Shown here piece by piece: positions 54,217 through 64,000 of a stretch of 64,000 nucleotides of DNA; positions within the stretch are counted from its first letter, which is position 1; each line of letters begins with the position of its first letter. The translations under genes and the position numbers were made by a program. This DNA comes from Terebella lapidaria (Eukaryota > Annelida > Polychaeta > Terebellida > Terebellidae): NCBI GenBank assembly GCA_949152475.1, contig OX424564.1, forward strand, positions 25,976,165-26,040,164. Reading direction: 5' to 3'. A model generated the notes under the pieces. It was not told the DNA's origin. It saw only the letters and a list, made by a program, of their open reading frames with translations, and made no database searches.

Positions 54217-55568
54217 GAGTATAATGATGATCAATCGACATAAAACTTATCATTGGATTGCTGAAAATGCGCGATCCTGCTTGTCAATTTCCCGACAATA
54301 CCACGCCGTACTAGGATAGCTCTGACGCGACCCTTCAATACGTTGTGGGTATCAGACGGGCAATATGTACGGAATGATGTTTTGGAGTTTCATATGAATG
54401 ATAAATTGTTACCTTAGCCTTTCAGACCCCGATATGGCGTGATATATACCTCTTGTAATATGAAGATGTCTACCGTAAATTACATGCAGTTTTCTTAGAA
54501 TGGTTGGGGATAAGAGCTTAGATATTGGTACATTAAAATGGGAGGCATAGAATTGACAGGAAATGGAAATATAGGTGTTATTTTGAGAAATTGATGTAGC
54601 CAGCAAATATTATTTTGTCACGATACTAGTTTGCTTCTGCCGCGGTGGCAACAATCCTTCAATTGGCTTTCAAACTTCTAGATTATGTGGAAAGTAGACG
54701 ATAATCTACCGTGGATGAAGCAGAAAATGATTATCAAAACTCGGGAGCAAACACGTGATACCTAACATTGAGGGAAATATCACGACCTGTCTTCTATAGC
54801 TCTCCAGTTGAAGGTAGTAAAGCATAGCCAGATTTCTATAAGGCTTCATGAGACTTCCAAATGTGCGAATCTACAGGAATGCACATGTCCCATAAGTTCC
54901 CATAAATGTTCAGATTTAAATGTTCAAATTTTAGACCATGTATAGTTATTTCCCTTTCCCATGTTTGGAAGGTGGCTGAGGTGAAATGCCTGCTAAGAAT
55001 CCGCTGTGCTTTTCAACAAGTCAAATTTTACTGTTCATTCATTTTCAGATTTCCTTTTGATATGAGATTCCATTGACTGAAACTAAAATGTGTACTTCTA
55101 ACATGAGCATAATGAGGTCCAATTGCTTAGAATCTAAAATAAACTGTCTCTGTGTTGATTAAAATATAAACCTTGTCTTATATCAATAAAAAGAAGAAGC
55201 AGGCTTCAAAAACCAACACAATGTTAATACAACATATATAGGTCCATTCTCACCTACACCATGAAGTTCTACGTATTTTCTCGAATTTTATTTAACAAAA
55301 ATGTGACGAGAAATCAAATCATCATTTCTGTCAAATTGAACCTTCAGGCAGTAAATCAATTTGTAATTATTCGAACACACTTGAATGTTGTGTTTGGAAA
55401 CTCGATATCATAAATTTCACACAAATAATGTCATATATTCCACACCGGCAATGTGTGAGATTAATTGAACTCGTCTGATTAACTTGATTAACTGGTTTCA
55501 TTCAGACAGACTTATGATGGAGTAAAACTTCCTGGTTGAATTTGTAGTTGTAATTAAATCGGAATGTA
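54217..55568. other. Intergenic, no gene recognised
   Basis: No repeat or frame that I can support. Confidence 0.4.
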
Positions 55569-56104
55569 CACGGTGGGGAGACGTACCGACTTCTTACATG
55601 ATTACCGCTTTCTATATGATGCAAAACCATTTCTACATGATTGAAAGATGGGTGTCGACGAGGGGCCTGCCAATGAAAATCCAAAATCCGTCAATTTTAG
55701 GTTGGATTCCATAAACACAGTCACACCACGGAACATCTAAGTGATCCATACTCGCAATGACCAATTGTGAATAATATTGAATCCATCAGTTTATCTGTAA
55801 AGTCGTGTACAGCTTGATGTGATTGTGTCGTGAAATTTTCTGACAACTTCGTTTTCTGTGAAAACTCACTGATTCCACGGAAAAATCTACGGAACAAAGG
55901 AAGAGAAACATAACTATCGATATCATGTAGCATATTCCGTCTAAATAGAGCACCTGTAACGCCTGTTCATCATCTTATATGCATTTTTTTTTCATATTTT
56001 CCTCCTTTTTGCATGATCTGTAGGCTGTTGTTTCCCAAGTCTTACATGATTTTTTTCTTCTCCATTAAAGACGGAAACGGAGATCCATCCATCCATTATG
56101 TTGT

Positions 56105-56158
56105 AAATTAGTAAATTTATTGTATAATAATAAATTAGTAAATTTATTGTATAATAAT
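56105..56158. repeat. Two tandem copies of a 27-bp unit
   Basis: aaattagtaaatttattgta(taataat) twice in perfect register. Confidence 0.9.
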
Positions 56159-56304
56159 AAATACACTTAAAATAAACTGTACATGTACATGACTTTGTAG
56201 GACATGAGACCTAATCAACAACAGGAGACCTAATCAAGCTGGTGGCCATATAACACACACACAAAAACATTTATAAAAAGAATAAAAATTCTATGGTAGC
56301 TTGT

Positions 56305-56764
56305 ATCTGCCAGGCATTCTTTACGTCGAGGGTCCATTCTTTGAGTGAACCTAAATGTATTGTTTGCACGTAAAGAATATTCGTTTGCGTGCAAACAATT
56401 ATTTATTACGTGAAAACAATATCATCAGGCCTATATTCTTTACGTGCAAACAATTTTTTTTTTCGCGCCAATAGTTATTGGTTACGTGAAAGTTGTTTTC
56501 CCGCAAAGAATAATTCTCTGCAAACGAACAATATGTTTTGCATGTAAAGAATGTTGTTTTCGCATAAAGAATATTTAATGTCTCACAAAGAACATTGTTC
56601 TATCCTTAAGAATAGTCCTTTAGGCGCAAATATTATTGTTTTCGTGCCAAGAACATTATCTGTGAATGATTGTTAATTATGCGTATAAACAATCGTTTGC
56701 CCGCGAACAATACATTTTATTTCGCGCCAAGGAAGCCCTCGGACGAAAAGAATGCCAGGCAGAT
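56305..56764. mobile_element. Foldback element with CGTAAAGAAT/GCAAACAAT units
   Basis: Inverted ends ATCTGCC.GGCATTCTTT(A/T)CGTC.GAGGG (about 28 bp), nested in the Transib-like element. The interior has about 12 degenerate units of about 20-25 bp combining attctttacgtgcaaacaat with variants. No clear target duplication. Confidence 0.7.
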
Positions 56765-57475
56765 TGAAGCCACCGTATACTCAACAATTTATTGGATGAA
56801 CTGTCAAAATGTCAAATGTTATTCAATATTCAGGTGTAGCTTTATGACGTGGTGGCTACATTAGTTGTGAACTTGTGACACCACAGTTATGGCGCGAATG
56901 TTTATAAGACACTCGTTGACACTCCAGTAATGGGTTATATCTCTTTATCGTGGGGTCGCCGAACTTTACACAGGTAATTAAGAATCATGCAAGACTTGTT
57001 TGGGGGATCATGCAAGACAGCGATATTAAATTTGTTCCTGCTTTTTTGGTGTTTTTCTTGTGTTATTGGTGTCCAATTTAAACAATTTGTCATCAACTAA
57101 CCGTCATTTGGCTAACTACACATAAATATGTGTATAACTTCAATTATATAGCACAATAGGTGCTTTACTGACACTATTCCGTCTACCGCAAAACGACTTG
57201 TCCGTTTTCGTTGCGTCATTCTCGATATGTATTGACTATTGTGACAAATTCATAAGCCCGTGCATCAACATGAACAATGTGTTGGAAAATAAAGTATGTC
57301 TAATGTTCGGTGCAAGTACAGATTATTTCTTTGTGGGCAAAATGACACCACAATACTGTGTTTTCCATAGAGCCCCCTGTGCTTATCGCCTGATCCAATC
57401 ATGTAGAAAGAGTTTTACATCATATAGAAAGCGGTAATCATGCAAGAAGTCGGTACGTCTCCCCACCGTGATGTA

Positions 57476-59690
57476 GGTCGGCATTTGTGCGGATTGATAT
57501 TTTAAAGTTTTGCCAATTTTCTCGGATAACGGATGCTAGAGATTGTGAGTACATTTGATCTACTGATATGTGTGTGTCTGTGATAGTAGAATGCAACATA
57601 CATAATGAGAAATAGTCAAAATCTGAAATTATCATAAAATAATTGTAGGAAATGAAACATGTGTGTACATATTTTATGATGTCAGTTATTATATCAATGA
57701 TGTATATTCAAACATGCTCATACAATATTAAAAACAGGGAAAATGCTTTGGTTAGCTAAGCCAAATATTGTTGCATGTTAACTGATTTCTGGACGGACAA
57801 CTTTGGTGGGCCGATTGGCCAACAGATCTTCCACACTAGGACTTTTTTATTTATTTTGATTGAAGTTGGATTTCGGATTGAAATATCAAAAGCAAGATAA
57901 ATTGTTCTCCACTTTGCATGAAGCCACAATGAAGGCATACTTTATATAATGACCTTAAGGATGCTTATCAGTCAGGATCCATGCCTTATCAGCAGAATTC
58001 TGGTATGTTTTGTTTGGCCTATAACTCTACAGTTTGGTAATGGATTGCGCTGAAAACTGTTGTGTAGGTTCTATCGACGACTACAATGCTAGCCCAATGG
58101 TCATATTGAAGACCCGGTCGGTATTCATACATATCCTGAACGTTTTACACCGCCAATCAAATGCAACTTACATAGAAAACTGACAGCGTTTTAGGGTACA
58201 GTTTCTTGACTATGGTTAGATTACCTATCATAGAACAATAACCTACTGCCTGTTTTGGGATTTTCCTAAACACTTGATGGGAGTTTGATGGTCAAAATAC
58301 CATGATATATATCATCCGCATTGAAAATACACTGGGCAAAAGAAATTGATTGTCAATCGCATTAATAACGTCTATATCCGTTGGCATTGTAAACTCAACC
58401 GCAAACTACATCAAGAATTCAGCGACTCTAATATTTTCTAACTGCAGTATATAACCATAATCACAACAACATCTCACTCCTGAGTACAACGTTCTCGACA
58501 GCTGAGCATTGACGGTATTTGCCATACGAATAATCCGCTGATCTGTACTTAGCGCTTCACTGACCAGCGGCACAAGACATTTTCGCCAGATCGCAATAGA
58601 TATACACATTTGCACATCAATTTGACATGATTATCGATGGGATACCTAAAATTCAAGGGTAGGTTATTGATCACGGATATGTGCACTCGTTGCAGTTAAG
58701 AAAATACACCATGTAATGCTTCGTGTACGCAACGTAAGTTACATTTGTTCAAACAACATTCAACTCCATTTATATACTAATTTATCAATGAAATCTTCGA
58801 TATCTTATTCACATCAGCTTCACAGATATATACAGAATATATATTCCAAATTTCATGTAAGTTAGTTATGAAACGGCCGAGATATGAACCAAAATTGCAC
58901 GTGGTATGAAACCATTGAAATTACGTGGATCGTGCCTGATACTCAATCTTAAAACTTGTGTAAATCACATCGACTCTTGTTAATTAACATCTATTCACTC
59001 AATGGGACAATGTTTCGAGAAGACTAAAATGACAATTGTTTATTGTTAATGGCATGACATATATATCATTCCAATTATTGTATATCAAGAGAAAATAATG
59101 ATATTGATCAAATACATTAGGCAATTACGTTTATTATGCATTTTCGAGTACGCAAAGTCATTAATTACAAATTTGCAAAAAAAAAACTCCCCAAAATGTA
59201 TATCTGAGTTTAGGACATTTTTCTTGGCTGTATTTGCATTGATATGCATCACAATAGACATTTATCGGTTGTTTGTCAAACATGATTTTTTGTTTATGAA
59301 GAAATTAGTTGTCTACATCAGCAAAACCAGCTGCAAGGAAAGAAGAGTGAAAAATATATCCCTGGATTTGATACTGATATTCAGTAAAACACGACATTAA
59401 TAATTGTCATTGACCTCAAGTCCGCTTTAATTAATGGTTGTTGATTTCGCTCATAATAAATATGTTTTCTTTCTTCAAAAACATCATTAAAATCTGATCA
59501 TAATAGCATGCAAAAACAGTTCCCTATTAGAAAATTGGCCGTTTGTTATATTATAGCAGGTAATTAACATATATTCAATGAGTTATTGACAACATCTTTT
59601 ATGGACAATACTTAATATGGGAGGCCGTACAGTGACCTTACAAGGATCAATGTCATTTCTGACTGGAAATAAGGCATTTCGATGCCTTTA
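57476..59690. other. Intergenic, no gene recognised
   Basis: Plain AT-rich sequence. The 100-codon plus frame at 59098-59400 is lysine/isoleucine-rich, without motif, and I do not call it. Confidence 0.4.
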
Positions 59691-59699
59691 TGGTTTCAG

Positions 59700-60860
59700 C
59701 ATAATTTTTGTTTTCCTTTTTTCCGCCGTTTCAGTTTCCGCCTGGTAACTTCGCCAAATTTTCAGCATTGGTCAGACATAATATGTGGAAGAACCCTATT
59801 GTTTCTTCGGCCCGATTCGAGGTCCGTGAGGTCCATCAGGATGAAATCCATGTCAGTTTTCGGAAATTATTTCCGTGCGATAACTCAAAAAGTATACAGA
59901 CAACAGCTGCAAAACCGTTGGTTCATATACCATGAAAACCCTATTGATTTGGGATTAATACGCCAAACGACCTTCGACCTAGAGGTCAGAAGAATTTTTG
60001 CCAAGTCATCCTTGAGGTTTCCTGCATATCTCGGTAACAGTGCGTCATAGAGTCAAACAGACGTTATTATTGGACTGGTCACTCTGGACAAGCATGTCTG
60101 ACGGGTGTTATGGATAATTTTTGACCCTGACCTTGAATTTTTTCGCCAAGTCGGCATTATTAGTTTTCTTCGATATCTCGGAAACGGTGCATCGTAGAGT
60201 GAAACGGACGTTATTTTCGGACTCGTCGCACTAAACGAACATTTCCAAGTGGCAAAAGGGATGATCTTGGACCTTGACCTTAAATTTTTTCGCTGAGTCG
60301 GCACGTTTTCATTTTGGTCGACATCTCGGAAACAGTGCGCAGTGGAGCGAAACGGACGTTTTTTTCTGACTGGTCGCCCTGGACAAACCTTTCTGAGGGG
60401 TAATAGGAATAACCTTTGATCTTGACCTTAAATTTTTTTCGCTGAGTCTGTATTTTTTTTATTTTGTCAATATCTCGAAAGCGGTGAGTCGTAGAGCTAA
60501 ACGGACGTTATCTTTGGACTCGTCGTCCTAGGCAAAAATGTCTAATGGGTATTATCAGAAACCCATAAGTCTCTTATGCGTTTCTGGTATTATGGTTGAC
60601 CTTTGACTTTGACCTTGACCTTAAACTTTTTCGCTCAGTCGGCCTCTGATTCGTTTTCGTTGATATCTCGGAAACGGTGCGTCGTAGAGCAAAACAGACA
60701 TTGATTTCAGACTCGTCGATCTGGGCTAACATGTCTAAAGTATAATATAGGGATGAACTTTGACAAAACAGAACCTGACCTGATTTTTTTAGCATTTTGT
60801 TCGTTTGTTTGGTATCTCAGTACGGTGTGTCATAGAGCAAAAGGGATGTCATTCATGGTA
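59700..60860. repeat. Tandem satellite, about 148-bp unit
   Basis: Clear units start near 59985. Each contains gatatctcggaaacggtgcg, tcgtagag..aaacggacgtta and ttgaccttaaattttttcgc. At least six copies of the gatatctcgg block, spacing about 143-152 bp, one unit enlarged by a 32-bp palindrome (cagaaacccataag...) near 60557-60588. 59700-59985 holds more diverged related sequence. Confidence 0.8.
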
Positions 60861-62044
60861 AGCATATTATGAATGTTATAGGTTAATCTCTACACTGGAA
60901 TGCCCGAAGGCATCTTTAGGCCTTGACGTCTAGTTCTTATTGCTTTTTATGGTACAGTGATTCCAAATTTGTTTGGACACCTTTCTGTTGATGAAATCTG
61001 CGTCACTGGAAGCGAATGATTCAATATGTTAGTCTGAGACACCACATGGCTTCCACAAAACTGACCACACTGTACTGGTCGAGGGATGAGTGAAAAGCGT
61101 GAATTGATTTGGTGCAACACTACCTCCTTTTTAGCCGGCCTTTTGTAATAATGCATAGAGCAAAGAAAAATTCAGGTTTCTGTGTAGAAAATTTTGTCGA
61201 AATTGGCCAAGACCTGAGTCGCTGAACTTCGAAATAGTCCGAGAGAAGAAGACATGATATACAGGCTATTTCAAGATATAGTGGACACCACACAATTTTA
61301 TGATTGAGTGAACGGGAGTTGATGTATCTAGCTGTTTGGCTATAGATGTAAATATATTTTGCATTAGAAAAGCATTTTGTCTATCTACGAGTTATTTGTC
61401 CTAAATTCGTCACAGTCCAAAATTCACCATCTCAGAGCTCAGTTTGTAGAACAATAACTGCTGGTACAAAGAATGGGATATCAGATATCTGGTGTCATTT
61501 GCTTAAGGCCTGGATTTAAAGCACTGTTGGCGAATTTAGGACGGATGGCTCGTATGATATTTTGTTGTAGTACTAGGGATATGCAATTGTCATGCCTACA
61601 TATCAACCGATCAACACAGATTTGAAAATTGATCAAAATTGACTGATTGCTTCATGAAATATTATATAATATTTCATGAACCAATCAGTTATACAATATT
61701 TATAAAAGTTATACAATTATACAATATTTCATTAACCAATCAATCATTATTGAAATGACATTGTGAAATATTCTTGGACATTTTCTAAAATCCTTGTCAC
61801 CAACGTGTTTAACCCACTGCTGGATCTTAGAAATAAATGTGGATATGTTGCGGGAGTCTTGTATGCCTTGTGTTCCTTTCCTATTTGAATAATAAAATAT
61901 GTTATTAACTTGATATCAGTTCCTCATGCCGTCATAATGCACACTACAAGCTTAAACTATGGAGTAATATGTACTCATTACTGCACAAATGATTTTATTC
62001 TTGTACAAAAAAATTAGCCCAATGGGCTAGAAAGGTTACCGGAG
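60861..62044. other. Intergenic, no gene; one AT-rich palindrome
   Basis: 61642-61689 is a 48-bp near-perfect palindrome whose central 30 bp, starting ttcatgaaatattat, are perfect. Otherwise nothing. Confidence 0.6.
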
Positions 62045-63560
62045 AAATATACAGAGTTGAGCCGAGAAAGTTGGTCAAATTCAAGGTGACCACTGAAATC
62101 GCCATATCTCTAACCTTGAAAATGGGATCAAAGGTTAAATTCTAGATCACCAAACTATTCAGCATACATCACTTCCTATATGTTCACTATGGACCCCTAA
62201 GCTGTAAATTTGATAATAAGCAAGATATAAGCCATTTTGTAATCTGACTTTGAAAATAAAATGACTGACCTTGAAATTTAGGTCAAAGGTCAAATTCAAT
62301 ATCATTAAAATATTCAGAATATATCATTTCCTATATGTTCACAATTGATTCCTAAACTGTAAAGTCGATAATAAGCAAGATATTAGCCATTTTGTCCTGT
62401 TGACCTTGAAAATGAGGTCGAAAGTCAAATTCAAGGTCACGAGAATATTCAGCATATATCATTTCCTATATGTTCACAATTGATTCCTAAGCTGTAAAGT
62501 TGCTAATATGTAAGATATTGGCCATTTTGTCCTGTGACCTTGAAAATGGGGTCAAAGGTCAAATTCAAGGTCACGAGAATATTCAGCATATATCATTTCC
62601 TATATGTTCACAATTGATTCCTAAGCTGTAAAGTCGATAATAAGCGAGATATTAGCAAATTTTGTCCTGTGACCTTGGAAATGAGGTCAAAGGTCAAATT
62701 CAAGGTCACGAGAATAATCAGCATATATCATTTCCTCTATCTTCACAATTGATTCCTAAGCTGTAAAGTCGATAATAAGCGAGATATTAGCCATTTTGTC
62801 ATGTGACCTTGAATATGAGGTCAAAGTCAAATTCAAGGTCATGAGAATTTTCAGCATATATCATTTCCTATATGTTCACAATTGATTCCTAAGCTGTAAA
62901 GTCGCTAATAAGCAAGATTTTGGCCATTTTGTCCTGTGAGCTTGAAAATGAGGTCAAAGGTCAAATTCAAGGTCACGAGAATTTTCAGCATATATCATTT
63001 CCTATATGTTCACAATTGATTCCTAAGCTGTAAAGTCGCTAATAAGCAAGATATTGGCCATTTTGTCCTGTGACCTTGAAAATGAGGTCAAAGGTCAAAT
63101 TCAAGGTCACGAGAATATTCAGCATGTATCATTTAATATATGTTCACAATTGATTCCTAAGCTGTAAAGTCGATAATAAGCGAGATATTAGCAATTTTGT
63201 CCTGTGACCTTGGAAATGAGGTCAAAGGTCAAATTCAAGGTCACAAAAATATTCAGCATATATCATTTCCTATATGTTCACAATTGATTCCTGAACTGTA
63301 AAGTCGATAATAAGCAAGATATTAGCCATTTTGTCATGTGACCTTGAAAATGAGGTCAAAGGTCAAATTCAAGGTCACGAGAATATTCAGCATATATCAT
63401 TTCCTATATGTTCACAATTGATTCCTAAGCTGTAAAGTTGATAATAAGCGAGATATTAGCCATTTGGTCCTGTGACCTTGAAAATGAGGTCAAAGGTCAA
63501 ATTCAAGGTCACCAGAATATTCAGCATATATCATTTCCTATATGTCCACAATTCATTCCT
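62045..63560. repeat. 134-bp satellite array with nuclear-receptor-type motifs
   Basis: Eleven or so units with a period of 133-135 bp, most nearly identical (atattcagcatatatcattt, cctatatgttcacaattgat, gctgtaaagtcgataataag). Most units contain AGGTCAAAGGTCA (two half-sites one base apart, DR1) and TTCAAGGTCA, and the opposite-strand TGACCTTGA. Same family as 38571-41037. Confidence 0.95.
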
Positions 63561-64000
63561 AGTCTCTAATTTCAATATTAAGTGAGATATTAGGCTTAAT
63601 GTGTCCCATTATAAAGCATAGGAAATTTTAACATGGGAAAGTCACATTTGGGCCGAGTTTGGGCCCAAAATGGCCCATTTCAAGAGATTCAAGGGCAACA
63701 AAATTTATACATGTCACAGGGGTACATATGAGGAGTGTTTTTCATCAATAAGAAGAAAAAGTTACTGAACAGTTTTTGAGAAAACGACCGTCATAGTCCA
63801 AAATTGGCCATTTTTCGACGAAAACGGCCGCTCTGACCTTGAAACCAAGGTCAGAGGTCAAATTCAAGGTCACGACAATATTCAGCATATATCATTTCCT
63901 ATATGTCCACAATTGATTCCTAGTCTCTAATCTCAATATTAAGTGAGATATTAGGCTTTAATGTGTCCCATTATAAAGCATAGGAGAATTTAACATGGGA
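63561..64000. repeat. Longer related satellite unit (about 362 bp), continues past window
   Basis: tagtctctaatttcaatatt at 63559 recurs at 63921, with a unit that includes cccattataaagcatagg, a middle part resembling 49920-50140, and one 134-bp-type block (gaccttgaaaccaaggtcag). It is a higher-order variant of the neighbouring satellite. Confidence 0.7.

Larger units (their letters stand above)
55569..57470. mobile_element. 1.9-kb Transib-like element, CACGGTG termini, 5-bp duplication
   Basis: Inverted ends of about 75 bp start CACGGTGGGGAGACGTACCG and are flanked by ATGTA on both sides (55564-55568, 57471-57475). Ends beginning CAC with a heptamer close to CACAGTG, plus 5-bp duplications, are hallmarks of Transib, the transposon group related to RAG. 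No transposase frame remains (longest about 80 codons), so it is non-autonomous or decayed. It contains a foldback element (56305) and a 27-bp tandem duplication (56105-56158). Confidence 0.75.

Noticed and set aside
59098..59400. 100-codon plus-strand ORF
   Set aside because: Lys/Ile/Leu-rich AT composition, no motif, no splice or promoter support.
62045..63560. CRISPR-like array
   Set aside because: Units are head-to-tail near-identical 134-bp satellite monomers, with no unique spacers and no cas genes, in a eukaryotic context.

Overview
The window looks like nuclear DNA of an invertebrate animal. It is AT-rich and gene-poor, its genes have spliceosomal introns, and it is packed with transposon remnants, foldback elements and short satellites. 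The gene content (secreted PAN/apple plus C-type lectin proteins in tandem, a single-exon TRIM-NHL gene, CR1/Jockey-like LINE and Ty3/gypsy debris, a tRNA-headed SINE) fits a marine lophotrochozoan, most likely a mollusc. That assignment is inference; no marker gene here fixes the taxon.

Layout. 0-13 kb: a tandem cluster of three minus-strand PAN + C-type lectin genes. A is cut by the window edge, B spans 4992-6572 and C spans 11909-12846. Each has a TATA-like box 60-71 bp upstream of the ATG. The spacers are segmental duplicates of each other, interrupted by foldback elements and by a 1.8-kb insertion that carries its own TATA box and small ORFs. A fourth copy, D, lies on the plus strand at 33718-34710. 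B, C and D share exon sizes exactly for exons 2 and 3 (183 and 221 bp).

14.7-18 kb: a nested transposon wreck. A Ty3/gypsy element (minus strand) has two LTRs, a polypurine tract, a Lys-tRNA primer site, and broken RNase H and integrase pieces. It abuts a LINE 3' end, its interior holds a TA-flanked foldback element, and one LTR holds a SINE. 18-20 kb: a run of long hairpins with short loops.

20.8-25 kb: the most unusual locus. Four plus-strand exons join in frame into a predicted 214-residue protein with an SRF-type MADS box, a proline-rich linker and a PHD-like zinc finger. The first intron is GC-AG and contains antisense ORFs. Immediately downstream, on the minus strand, is a 738-codon multicopy-type gene broken by two in-frame stops.

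25-50 kb: dispersed repeats, a LINE endonuclease/RT pseudogene, several TA-flanked foldback elements with palindromic minisatellite interiors, a nested minisatellite-hAT-mariner series, and a 1.9-kb TIR element with 5-bp target duplications lying inside a 134-bp satellite. 51.2-54.2 kb: an intact TRIM-NHL ubiquitin ligase gene and a rearranged partial copy of it flanked by 26-bp direct repeats. 55.6-57.5 kb: a second 1.9-kb element with CACGGTG termini and a 5-bp target duplication (Transib-like). 60-64 kb: two satellite arrays, one of which repeats nuclear-receptor half-site motifs in every unit.

Intact-looking protein genes are few: lectin genes B, C and D, the TRIM-NHL gene and the predicted MADS-PHD gene. 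All exon boundaries were read by eye from splice consensus and homology between copies, not computed.
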